This document shows, piece by piece, positions 42,101 through 48,940 of a DNA stretch of 64,000 nt. The notes below the pieces were generated by a model. That model worked only from the letters and a program-made list of their open reading frames with translations, searched no databases and was not told the origin of the DNA. The first letter of the stretch is position 1; every line of letters starts with the position of its first letter. Where the stretch lies: assembly GCA_963730115.1 (NCBI GenBank), contig CAVSQM010000012.1:62001-126000 (forward strand). The letters run 5' to 3'. The position numbers and the translations under genes were made by a program. The DNA is from DASQFQ01 sp963730115 (GTDB lineage: Bacteria; Actinomycetota; Thermoleophilia; Solirubrobacterales; Solirubrobacteraceae).

Positions 42101-42960
42101 TCGTGCCACTCGTGCAGCGGCCGGAAGAACGACCGCTCCGCCAGCGCGCCGCGCACGCGGTGGTAGTCGCCGCGGAACCGCGCCCCCTGCTCACCGAGGT
42201 CCTCCCACAGCGCCGCGAGGTGCGGGAGCGGGTCGTATCCGGTCTCGGCGATGAACCGCTCGTCGAAGTCGGGCGACCACGTGGGCATGTTCGGCAGCTC
42301 GTCCTGGAACGAGCCCGCGATCACCGAGCCGAACAGGTGGCCGACCCGCTGCTCGAAGCGGCCGTGCACCATCGCGAAAAGCCGCCGGCAGGCGCCCGCG
42401 GAGAAGTAGTCGAAGCCGCGCTCGACGACGTGGAAGAGCATCAGCCGCCCGCCACCGCGGAAGCGCGCCACCCCTCCGTCGAGCACGGCGCGCACCAGCT
42501 CGCCGTCGCGCGTCACGGCCGCCGCCGCGACCGGCACCCCGCCCGCCGGGCACTCGAGCGTCAGCTCGCCGTCGCCCTCGACGACCTCGCGCTCGAGCCA
42601 GCGGCCCCCATGTTCCGGGTGGCGCTGCACCACCTGGCCCTGGAAGTTCGCGCCCGAGAAGCCGATCTGGTCGTAGAACCACACGCGCACGCCGAGCTCC
42701 TGCGCGACGCGGCACGCGCCCTCGAACAGCTCCCACCATGCCTCGGACATGAACGGCGGGTCGTCGGCGTCCTTGCCGTACAGCGGGCTCGTCGGCGCGA
42801 CGTTCATGACGACGACGTTGAAGACGCCGCCCGCCGCGAGCCGCTCGAGCTGCCACCGCAGCCGCTCGGCGGTGACGGTGTCGCCGCTCCACCACCACAG
42901 GGGCGCGGGCGAGAACGCGGGTGACGGGTCCGCGAACCGGTCCCACAGCTCGGCGTCCAT
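39118..42960 (-). CDS. GH106-like alpha-L-rhamnosidase
   Basis: A 1280-residue glycoside hydrolase. The opening DPSPAFSPAPLWWWSGD followed by LRWQLERLAAGGVFNVVVMN is typical of GH106 enzymes, retaining or inverting rhamnosidases acting on plant pectin or rhamnosides. Central barrel segments include GVRVWFYDQIGFSGANFQGQ and WIESFHTSGWGGTLEETFDW, and the C-terminal third consists of beta-sandwich domains (WEVEIEATLEDDWG, RYRRELDLGLPDDVELTLDL). No signal peptide is evident, so it may act on imported oligosaccharides. It is divergent from the LAL regulator, and the palindrome at 43001-43011 lies between them. GH2-like beta-sandwich parts make family assignment moderately certain. Confidence 0.78.
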   Translation of the reverse strand: MDAELWDRFADPSPAFSPAPLWWWSGDTVTAERLRWQLERLAAGGVFNVVVMNVAPTSPLYGKDADDPPFMSEAWWELFEGACRVAQELGVRVWFYDQIGFSGANFQGQVVQRHPEHGGRWLEREVVEGDGELTLECPAGGVPVAAAAVTRDGELVRAVLDGGVARFRGGGRLMLFHVVERGFDYFSAGACRRLFAMVHGRFEQRVGHLFGSVIAGSFQDELPNMPTWSPDFDERFIAETGYDPLPHLAALWEDLGEQGARFRGDYHRVRGALAERSFFRPLHEWHERHGLLCGVDQQIGAREGEPVASSEIYGDYVRTHRWFSAPGSDHHGDAKLHSSIAHHYDRPRVWIESFHTSGWGGTLEETFDWLLPWIGAGANLYNPHATYYSTRAGWWEWAPPATDWRQPYWRHYEPFARAVSRLCSALTWGHHACEVGVLLPAATARAALRLDGTGEAGRRAEALYLDVVGRMRWFDPRPGALNRLARDFDVLDDDSVAAASVRDGELRIGREAYAAIVLPGCVVLEARTAERLGEFVDAGGTLIAVGPLPAHAELAARFASGAAHQVDQPDAIGDVLQAVPRRVQAPVPTLLRTDGDAGLLFVPAAFPRATVVELAATDVQHPWAQGVSYRFDPADHARSMDVVLAGVSGEVEVWEPFSGRRRTAACEPVEGGVRVRVDFTDGPCALLAWGVGGDAAAPVVTTPSREVPLDGEWEVEIEATLEDDWGDLAAPAGTTVETWELEDGVHATFGPRALWAGPAAEDALPSPGADADAWERAEWSLSRGIHKDPIHVEFLGPSGRVPEEFLDFGPVAAGQGVHLRCLVTVERPVASCLAVGASATKRAWLDGRPVALDGAGYLATGAVELPARPVVLDLRLTAAEDVAALRAHFAFVDDVEGYARPEWLRPATEAAKSSVVAFIKRFSLPADPVSADVLVGANGPCRVLVDGREVGRQGGFDPYAEWDRDRLQPYDLREALRAGERELRLELLSLGRTRPAALLDAVIRTDAGDLAVRSDAGWSVSVDGAETGLDFRLDQRGDPACSHVRRRPHPLPEGDWLEPGRGTAGEDVTVTADLATATQRLRLTTPPGATEICIPLASGCHGEVTVDGRRVEARQDAEGELRVVLGDGSRAPARCEIAVAPAPGLAGGAVLTGPIAFTVGPGRMELVDWQDAGLVNHSGGVRYRRELDLGLPDDVELTLDLGAVRGTAEVLIDSESAGVRVCSPYRFDLSRWLGRDVVTLEVLVLNTLGPHLDAVSPTPYVFSGQRASGLLGPVRLLVAG

Positions 42961-42998
42961 GCGGCGCGAGGCTAGAGCCCGGCGGTGGCGCTTCGCTA

Positions 42999-43013
42999 CA
43001 GGGGAATCCCCAT
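42999..43013. promoter_or_regulatory. Palindrome GGGG-AAT-CCCC, candidate LAL operator 1
   Basis: CAGGGGAATCCCCAT lies in the divergent region between the GH106-like gene and the LAL regulator. A similar palindrome (TAGGGGTTCCCTA, 45800-45812) precedes the ABC-importer operon. The shared form, AGGGG-N2-3-CCC(C/T)A, fits a common regulator site. Confidence 0.55.
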
Positions 43014-43060
43014 TCCGACGGGGCGTCCTCTAGGAGGCGACGGGGTAGACGCGTCAGAGC

Positions 43061-45802
43061 ATGGCCACGCAGAGGCAGCTGGAGACGCCTCCCGCCCTCT
43101 CGGTCTTCGTCGGCCGGCAACGGGAGCTCGAGGCGCTGGAGGAGGGACTGGCACGCGCGCGCGGCGGGCAGCCGTGGCTGGTGCTCGTCGAAGGGCCGGC
43201 GGGCATCGGCAAGACGTCGCTCGTCGAGCAGTTCCTCGCCGAGATCCGCGACGTCACCGTCCTGCGCGCGAGCGGCGACCTCTCGGAGAGCGACCTGCCC
43301 TTCGGCGTCGTCGACCAGCTCCTGCGCCGCGCCGGCGAGCCGCCGCCGCGCGAGCCCGATCACCTCGCCGCGGGCGCCCGGATCCTCGAGCTGCTCGGGG
43401 CGCTGCAGGACGAGCACCCGGTCGTGCTCTTCCTCGACGACGCGCACTGGGCCGACGTGCCGTCGTTGCGGGCGCTGCTGTTCGCGGTGCGGCGGCTCGT
43501 CGCCGACCGCGTGCTGGTCGTGGCCACGACACGCGAGCACGCGCCGGGCCTCCCCGAGGGGCTCGTCAAGGCCGCCGCAGGCCCGCAGGGCCGTTGGCTC
43601 CGGCTCGAGCCGCTGACCACCGATGAGCTGCGGGCGCTCGCCGACGCCCAAGGCGTCCGCCTGTCGGCACGCGGGATCCAACGGCTGGAGGCGCACTCCG
43701 GTGGCAACCCGCTCTATACGCGCGCGCTCCTCGACGAGCTCCCTGCGGAGACGTGGCACCGCCACGACAGCCTCCCGGCGCCGCGCTCGTTCGCGGCGAT
43801 CGTCAGGCGACGCGTCGAGGCCTGCTCGGAGGACGCGGCGCGACTGCTGGAGGCGGTGGCGGTCCTCGGGCCACGCTCGCCGCTCGCGATCGCCGCCTCG
43901 CTGGGCGGGGTCGAGGTGCCGTTCGATGCGCTCGAGGAGGCGAGCGACGCGGGCCTGCTGCGGTGGGTCGACACCCCGCCCATCCCGGCGCCCGCGTTCG
44001 CACATCCGCTCGTCGCCGCCGCCGTCTATGACCACATCGGGCCCGGCCGGCGCGCCCACCTGCACGCGCTCGCGGCCGACCTCGTCGAGGAGGAGAGCAC
44101 GGCGCTGCGGCATCTCGCCGCGGCGGCGGCCGGGCCGGACGCCGACCTCGCGGAGCGGCTCGAACGGCACGCGGAGAGCAAGGCCGCCGGCCAGTGCATG
44201 GAGTCGGCCGCGATGGCGATGGTCTCCGCCTCGCGCCTCAGCCCTGGCCGCCCCGAGCGCGAGGAGCGGCTGCTGCGCGCCGTCGACTGGATGCTCGCCG
44301 CCGGCGACGCGGCGCAGGCGCGTGCCCACGCCGGCGAGGTCGCCGGCTTCGCGGAGGGCGCACGCCGCTACAGCATCGTCGGCCAGCTGGCGTCGCTCGA
44401 CGGCCGCGTCGACGAGGCCACGCAGCTGTTCGCCCAGGCGTGGGAGAGCTGCGACGCCGAGGCCGACCCGCTGCTCGCCGCCGTGATCGCGCACCGCATC
44501 GCGTACCACTCGCTGAGGCGGCTGCGCGACGAGGACGTCGTCGAGTGGGACCGCAAGGCGCTGGCGCTCGCCCCCGACAGCGTCCTCGCCGTCGGCTGGG
44601 CCGCGGTCCTCGCCCTCGGCCTGTGGCGGCTCGGCCGCGCCGACGAGGCCTACCGCCTGCTCGAGGAGTCGCGGACGAGCGAGCGCGACGACGACCTCCA
44701 CCTCCTCGGCATGCGCGGATGGCTGCGGTTCGCCGAGGATGACCTCGAGAACGCCCGTGTCGACCTCGAGGCCGCCGCCGCCAGCGAGCTGCGCCTCGGC
44801 GCGCTGCTCGTCAGCTCGGTGCACCTGACGGTGCTCGCCCGAGTGCAGTACGCGAGCGGCGACTGGGCCGACGCCGTCGTGTCCGCGGAGCAGGCGCTCG
44901 CGCTCGTGTCGGAGACCGAGCATCCCCACGCCACCTTCGTGTGGTGGTCGGTGATCGTCGTGCCGGCGGCGCGCGGCGACTGGGCGACGGCGGACGCTTA
45001 CGCCGCGCGTGCGGCCGCCGAGCCGCGGGACCCGGTCGACCGCCGCGTCGCGGTCGGCATGGCGCTGGCCCACGTGGCGAGCGCGCGCGGCGACCACGCG
45101 GCGGTGCTCGCCGCGCTCGAGCCGGTCGCCGAGCTGAGCCCGAACCCGGCGGTCGACGAGCCCGGCTTCTGGCCGTGGCAGGACCTGTACGCGGAGGCGC
45201 TCGTGGCCGACGGCCGGGCCGAGGAGGCCGATCGGTTCGTGGCTCCACACGAGCAGCTCGCCAGCACGCGCGGCCGCCCGTCGACCATCGCCCGGCTCGC
45301 GCGCGTGCGCGGGCGTATCGAGGCGGCGCTCGGCCACCGCGAGGCGGCGGCGGAGGCGTTCGCGCGCGCGCTGGAGCAGATCGATCCGCTCGGCATGCCC
45401 TACGAACGCGCGCTCATCCAGTTCGCCCACGGCCAGTTCCTGCGCCGCAACGGCAGCCGTCGCGCCGCCTCCGAGCAGCTCACGCGCGCGCGCGAGACGT
45501 TCGCCGAGCTCCGGGCGCGGCCCGCACTCGAGCGCTGCGAGCGCGAGCTCGTCGCCTGCGGGCTGAAGCCGAACCGGCGCGGCAGCGACGAGCAGCCCGA
45601 GCTCACCCCGCAGGAGCAGGCGGTCGCCCGCTTTGTGGCCACGGGCCGGACCAACCGCGAGGTCGCCGCCGAGCTGCTGCTGAGCGTGAAGACCGTCGAG
45701 GTCCACCTCACCCGCATCTACGCCAAGCTGGGGGTCAGCTCGCGCTCCCAACTGGCTGCCCTCACGACGGGCACCCCCTACGACACGGCCGCGAAAGAGT
45801 AG
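43061..45802 (+). CDS. LuxR-family LAL (MalT-like) ATP-binding regulator
   Basis: A 913-residue large ATP-binding LuxR regulator. Walker A GPAGIGKT (45-52) sits in VEGPAGIGKTSLVEQF and Walker B in VVLFLDDAHWAD. A long TPR-like helical region follows (REERLLRAVDWMLAAGDAAQ, ARVDLEAAAASELRLG). The C-terminal LuxR HTH reads LTPQEQAVARFVATGRTNRE, VAAELLLSVKTVEVHLTRIY. It sits between the GH106-like gene and the sugar ABC importer with matching palindromes on both sides, so it probably activates rhamnoside uptake and hydrolysis when an inducer binds the TPR region. The weak ribosome site suggests low expression. Confidence 0.9.
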   Translation: MATQRQLETPPALSVFVGRQRELEALEEGLARARGGQPWLVLVEGPAGIGKTSLVEQFLAEIRDVTVLRASGDLSESDLPFGVVDQLLRRAGEPPPREPDHLAAGARILELLGALQDEHPVVLFLDDAHWADVPSLRALLFAVRRLVADRVLVVATTREHAPGLPEGLVKAAAGPQGRWLRLEPLTTDELRALADAQGVRLSARGIQRLEAHSGGNPLYTRALLDELPAETWHRHDSLPAPRSFAAIVRRRVEACSEDAARLLEAVAVLGPRSPLAIAASLGGVEVPFDALEEASDAGLLRWVDTPPIPAPAFAHPLVAAAVYDHIGPGRRAHLHALAADLVEEESTALRHLAAAAAGPDADLAERLERHAESKAAGQCMESAAMAMVSASRLSPGRPEREERLLRAVDWMLAAGDAAQARAHAGEVAGFAEGARRYSIVGQLASLDGRVDEATQLFAQAWESCDAEADPLLAAVIAHRIAYHSLRRLRDEDVVEWDRKALALAPDSVLAVGWAAVLALGLWRLGRADEAYRLLEESRTSERDDDLHLLGMRGWLRFAEDDLENARVDLEAAAASELRLGALLVSSVHLTVLARVQYASGDWADAVVSAEQALALVSETEHPHATFVWWSVIVVPAARGDWATADAYAARAAAEPRDPVDRRVAVGMALAHVASARGDHAAVLAALEPVAELSPNPAVDEPGFWPWQDLYAEALVADGRAEEADRFVAPHEQLASTRGRPSTIARLARVRGRIEAALGHREAAAEAFARALEQIDPLGMPYERALIQFAHGQFLRRNGSRRAASEQLTRARETFAELRARPALERCERELVACGLKPNRRGSDEQPELTPQEQAVARFVATGRTNREVAAELLLSVKTVEVHLTRIYAKLGVSSRSQLAALTTGTPYDTAAKE

Positions 45803-45812
45803 GGGTTCCCTA
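45800..45812. promoter_or_regulatory. Palindrome TAGGG-GTT-CCCTA, candidate LAL operator 2
   Basis: TAGGGGTTCCCTA starts in the regulator's own stop codon and lies about 60 bp before the substrate-binding protein start. It resembles the site at 42999-43013, and would place the importer operon under the same regulator. A small stem AGGCGC-GAA-GCGCCT (45812-45826) follows directly. Confidence 0.55.
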
Positions 45813-45871
45813 GGCGCGAAGCGCCTCGTCCCGCGCCACCCTGTGACGCACACCTGGGAGGAGGAGAGGCG

Positions 45872-47167
45872 ATGCTCAAGGGGTTCGAGGTTCGGCGCGC
45901 GTGCGCCGCGCTGGCGGTCGTCGCAGTGGCGGTCGCGGCGGGGGCGTGCGGCTCAGGCACCAGCGAGGACAGCGGCGGGTCGGGCGGCGGCGGCAGCGCG
46001 AACACGCTGACGCTGAAGGCGATCACCGACAACCAGAAGTCCTGGGAGGAGCTGATCGCCGCCTACAAGAAGGAGAACCCCGACGTCACGATCAAGGCGT
46101 CGTACGCGCCGACCGACCAGCTCCAGACGGCGCTGCGCGCGCAGCTCGGAGCCGGCGGAGCGCCCGACCTGTTCGTGGTCTGGCCCGGCAACGGCAGCGC
46201 GATGTCGGTCAAGCAGCTCGCGCCGACCGGCCTGCTGGCGGACGTCTCCGATCAGGGCTGGGTGAAGTCGATCCCCGAGGCGACGCGGCCCCTGCTCGGC
46301 GTCGAGGACAAGACCTACATGTGGTCGCCGAGCACGACGCCGATCGGCGTGATCTACAACAAGAAGGCGTTCAAGGACGCCGGCATCGGCGCGCTGCCGA
46401 AGACCTATCCCGAGTTCCTCGCGGCGTCCGCGAAGCTCAAGAAGGCGGGCAAGATCCCGATCGCGCTCGGACTCCAGACGCCGTGGGTCACGCAGCTGAT
46501 CCCGTACGCGATCGCCCCGGAGACCGCGTTCGCCGACGATCCCGAGCTCGCCCAGGACATGCTGGACGGCAAGAAGTCGTTCACGAACTCCGAGTGGGAC
46601 GAGGTCTACAAGCGCTACCTCGATCTCGAGAAGCGCGGCTACTTCAACCCGAACCCGAACGGGACGACGTTCGAGCAGCAGACCGAGATGGTCGCCAGCG
46701 GCAAGGCCGGGATGGCGATCCAGGTGACGGGCACGCTGCCGGGCTACCTCGAGGCCGCCAAGAACCCCGACGACATCGCAACGTTCCCGTTCCCGGCCGG
46801 CGAGACGGCGGATGACCTGGACATCGCGGCGGGCATCTCGGCCGGCCTGGGCGTGAGCGCCAAGACCAAGAAGATGGAGGCGGCCAAGGGGTTCTTGAAC
46901 TGGCTCGGCGAGCCGGAGCAGATGGCCTCGTTCGCCAAGGGCGGCTACGCGGTGCCGCTGGTCTCGACGGGCGACAAGCTCGATCCCCTGGTGGAGCCCT
47001 TCGCCCCGTACGTCAAGGACGACAAGGCGGTGCCGTTCATGGACCAGGAGTGGCCGAACGCGAAGGTGCAGCCGGTGCACTTCGCCGGCATCCAGGAGCT
47101 GTTCGCGGGCAAGACCGACATCCCGGGGCTCCTGAAGTCGATGGACGAGGCCTACGAGCAGAAGTGA
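45872..47167 (+). CDS. Sugar ABC transporter substrate-binding lipoprotein
   Basis: A 431-residue extracellular solute-binding protein of the MalE/family 1 type. The signal sequence ends in the lipobox AGAC (C26), followed by a Ser/Gly linker. Domain segments include LKAITDNQKSWEELIAAYKK, GAGGAPDLFVVWPGNGSAM, WSPSTTPIGVIYNKKAFKDA and GISAGLGVSAKTKK. A very strong GGAGGAGGAGAG ribosome site precedes the ATG. It is the first gene of an importer operon with two permeases and a GH78 rhamnosidase, so it probably binds a rhamnose-containing oligosaccharide. Confidence 0.9.
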   Translation: MLKGFEVRRACAALAVVAVAVAAGACGSGTSEDSGGSGGGGSANTLTLKAITDNQKSWEELIAAYKKENPDVTIKASYAPTDQLQTALRAQLGAGGAPDLFVVWPGNGSAMSVKQLAPTGLLADVSDQGWVKSIPEATRPLLGVEDKTYMWSPSTTPIGVIYNKKAFKDAGIGALPKTYPEFLAASAKLKKAGKIPIALGLQTPWVTQLIPYAIAPETAFADDPELAQDMLDGKKSFTNSEWDEVYKRYLDLEKRGYFNPNPNGTTFEQQTEMVASGKAGMAIQVTGTLPGYLEAAKNPDDIATFPFPAGETADDLDIAAGISAGLGVSAKTKKMEAAKGFLNWLGEPEQMASFAKGGYAVPLVSTGDKLDPLVEPFAPYVKDDKAVPFMDQEWPNAKVQPVHFAGIQELFAGKTDIPGLLKSMDEAYEQK

Positions 47168-47171
47168 CGTA

Positions 47172-48116
47172 GTGGCGACGGCGGGAACGCATTCGGGCGT
47201 GGCGGCGCGCGCGCGCCGCACGCCGAAGCGACGGCGGTCGCAGCGGTCGCGCGAGCCTGCGATCTGGTTCGCGCTGCCCGCGATCCTCATCTACCTCGTG
47301 GTGGTCGTGTACCCGAGCCTCGCGGGCGCGGTCTACGCGTTCACGGACTGGAGCGGCGTCGGCGGCGGCGCCAAGTTCGTCGGGCTGGACAACTTCAAGC
47401 AGCTGTTCACCGACGACCAGTCCCTCGGCGCGCTGCGCAACACCGTGCTGCTGACGATCTTCATCCTCGTCGTGCAGAACGCCATCGGGCTCGCGCTCGC
47501 GCTCGGCGTGCACGCGCGGATCAAGAGCAAGTACGCGCTGCGGGCAATCTTCTTCGCGCCCGCGGTGGTGAGCCCGGTGGTGATCGCCTTCCTGTGGAAG
47601 TACCTCTTCAACCCCGACCCGGACAGCGGCATCAACGCGCTGCTCGGGCTCGTCGGCCTCGGGTTCCTGCAACAGGACTGGCTGGGCAACCCGAGCCTCG
47701 CGCTCTGGTCCGTCGGCTTCACGGTGGTGTGGCAGTTCGCGGGCTACTCGATGGTGATCTTCCTCGCCGGGCTCCAGGGTGTCCCGCGCGAGCTCGAGGA
47801 GGCGGCCGCGCTCGACGGCGCCGGGCGCTGGCAGCGGTTCCGCAACGTGATCCTGCCCATGATCGCCCCGGCGGTGACGATCAACCTCATGCTCTCGACG
47901 ATCGGCGGCCTGAAGCTGTTCGACCAGGTCTTCGCGATCACGAACGGCGGCCCCGGCTACTCGACCGAGACCCTCTCGACGCTGATCTACAAGCAGGCGT
48001 TCGTGTTCGGCAGCTACGGCTACTCGACCGCCGTCGCGCTCGTGCTGGCGATCCTCGTCGCCGCCGTCTCGCTCGTGCAGCTGAAGTACCTGCGCAGCCG
48101 CGAGGTCGCCGGATGA
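47172..48116 (+). CDS. Sugar ABC transporter permease (MalF-like)
   Basis: A 314-residue permease with six predicted helices (IWFALPAILIYLVVVVYPSL, AIFFAPAVVSPVVIAFLWKY) and the cytoplasmic coupling motif EEAAALDGAGRWQRFRNVIL (EAA loop). The start is GTG, four bases after the binding-protein stop, with a basic cytoplasmic N-terminus (RARRTPKRRRSQRSR). It overlaps the second permease by four bases. No ABC ATPase is encoded in the operon, so it presumably uses a shared MsiK-type ATPase from elsewhere. Confidence 0.92.
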   Translation: MATAGTHSGVAARARRTPKRRRSQRSREPAIWFALPAILIYLVVVVYPSLAGAVYAFTDWSGVGGGAKFVGLDNFKQLFTDDQSLGALRNTVLLTIFILVVQNAIGLALALGVHARIKSKYALRAIFFAPAVVSPVVIAFLWKYLFNPDPDSGINALLGLVGLGFLQQDWLGNPSLALWSVGFTVVWQFAGYSMVIFLAGLQGVPRELEEAAALDGAGRWQRFRNVILPMIAPAVTINLMLSTIGGLKLFDQVFAITNGGPGYSTETLSTLIYKQAFVFGSYGYSTAVALVLAILVAAVSLVQLKYLRSREVAG

Positions 48117-48940
48117 ACTTCCGCTACGGCAAGCAGACGTTCGCGCTGGAGCTGGGCATGATCTTCGTCGCCCTGCTCTTCCTGTTCCCGGTCTACGTGC
48201 TCGTCACGTTGTCGTTCAAGAGCCCGCCCGAGATCAGCGCCGGCGGGCTCGGCCTGCCGTCGTCGCTCGAGACCGAGAACTACTCGCAGGCGTGGAGCGG
48301 CGCGAGCCTCGGCGCTGCGCTGCTCAACTCCACGGTCATCACCGCCGTCAGCCTCGTCACGCTGATCGCCGTCGGCTCCACCGCCTCGTACTACCTCGCG
48401 CGCAAGCAGTCGCGGCTCAGCTACCGCATGTACATCTTCTTCCTGCTGGGGATCATCCTCCCCTTCCAGCTCGCGCTCGTGCCCCTCTACCGGATGGTGG
48501 AAGACGCCGGCCTGCTCGGCTCCTACACGTCGATGATCCTCTTCTACACCGGGCTCCAGGCGCCGTTCACGATCTTCCTCTACACGGGCTTCCTGCGCGC
48601 GCTCCCGCGCGAGTACGGCGAAGCGGCGCTCGTCGACGGCGCCACGCACTGGCAGAGCTTCCGCCGCGTCACGTTCCCCCTGCTGCGCCCGATCACCGGC
48701 ACGGTGATCATCCTCAACGCGGTCTTCATCTGGAACGACTTCCTGACGCCGCTGATCTACCTGGGCGGCTCGGCCAATGAGACGCTCCCCGTCGTCGTGT
48801 ACCAGTTCGTCGGTCAGTACGTGTCGAACTGGGGCTACGTCTTCGCGGCGGTCGTCCTCGCGACGCTGCCGATGCTCATCCTCTTCCTCCTGCTCCAGCG
48901 CTTCGTGATCAAGGGCTTCTCGAGCGGGCTCAAGGGATGA
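48113..48940 (+). CDS. Sugar ABC transporter permease (MalG-like)
   Basis: A 275-residue permease. MNFRYGKQTFALELGMIFVA leads into the first membrane helix, then FKSPPEISAGGLGLPSSLET, and the EAA coupling loop YGEAALVDGATHWQSFRRVT. It ends at FVIKGFSSGLKG. It overlaps the first permease (ATGA) and the GH78 gene (ATGA), so importer and rhamnosidase are one transcript. Confidence 0.92.
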   Translation: MNFRYGKQTFALELGMIFVALLFLFPVYVLVTLSFKSPPEISAGGLGLPSSLETENYSQAWSGASLGAALLNSTVITAVSLVTLIAVGSTASYYLARKQSRLSYRMYIFFLLGIILPFQLALVPLYRMVEDAGLLGSYTSMILFYTGLQAPFTIFLYTGFLRALPREYGEAALVDGATHWQSFRRVTFPLLRPITGTVIILNAVFIWNDFLTPLIYLGGSANETLPVVVYQFVGQYVSNWGYVFAAVVLATLPMLILFLLLQRFVIKGFSSGLKG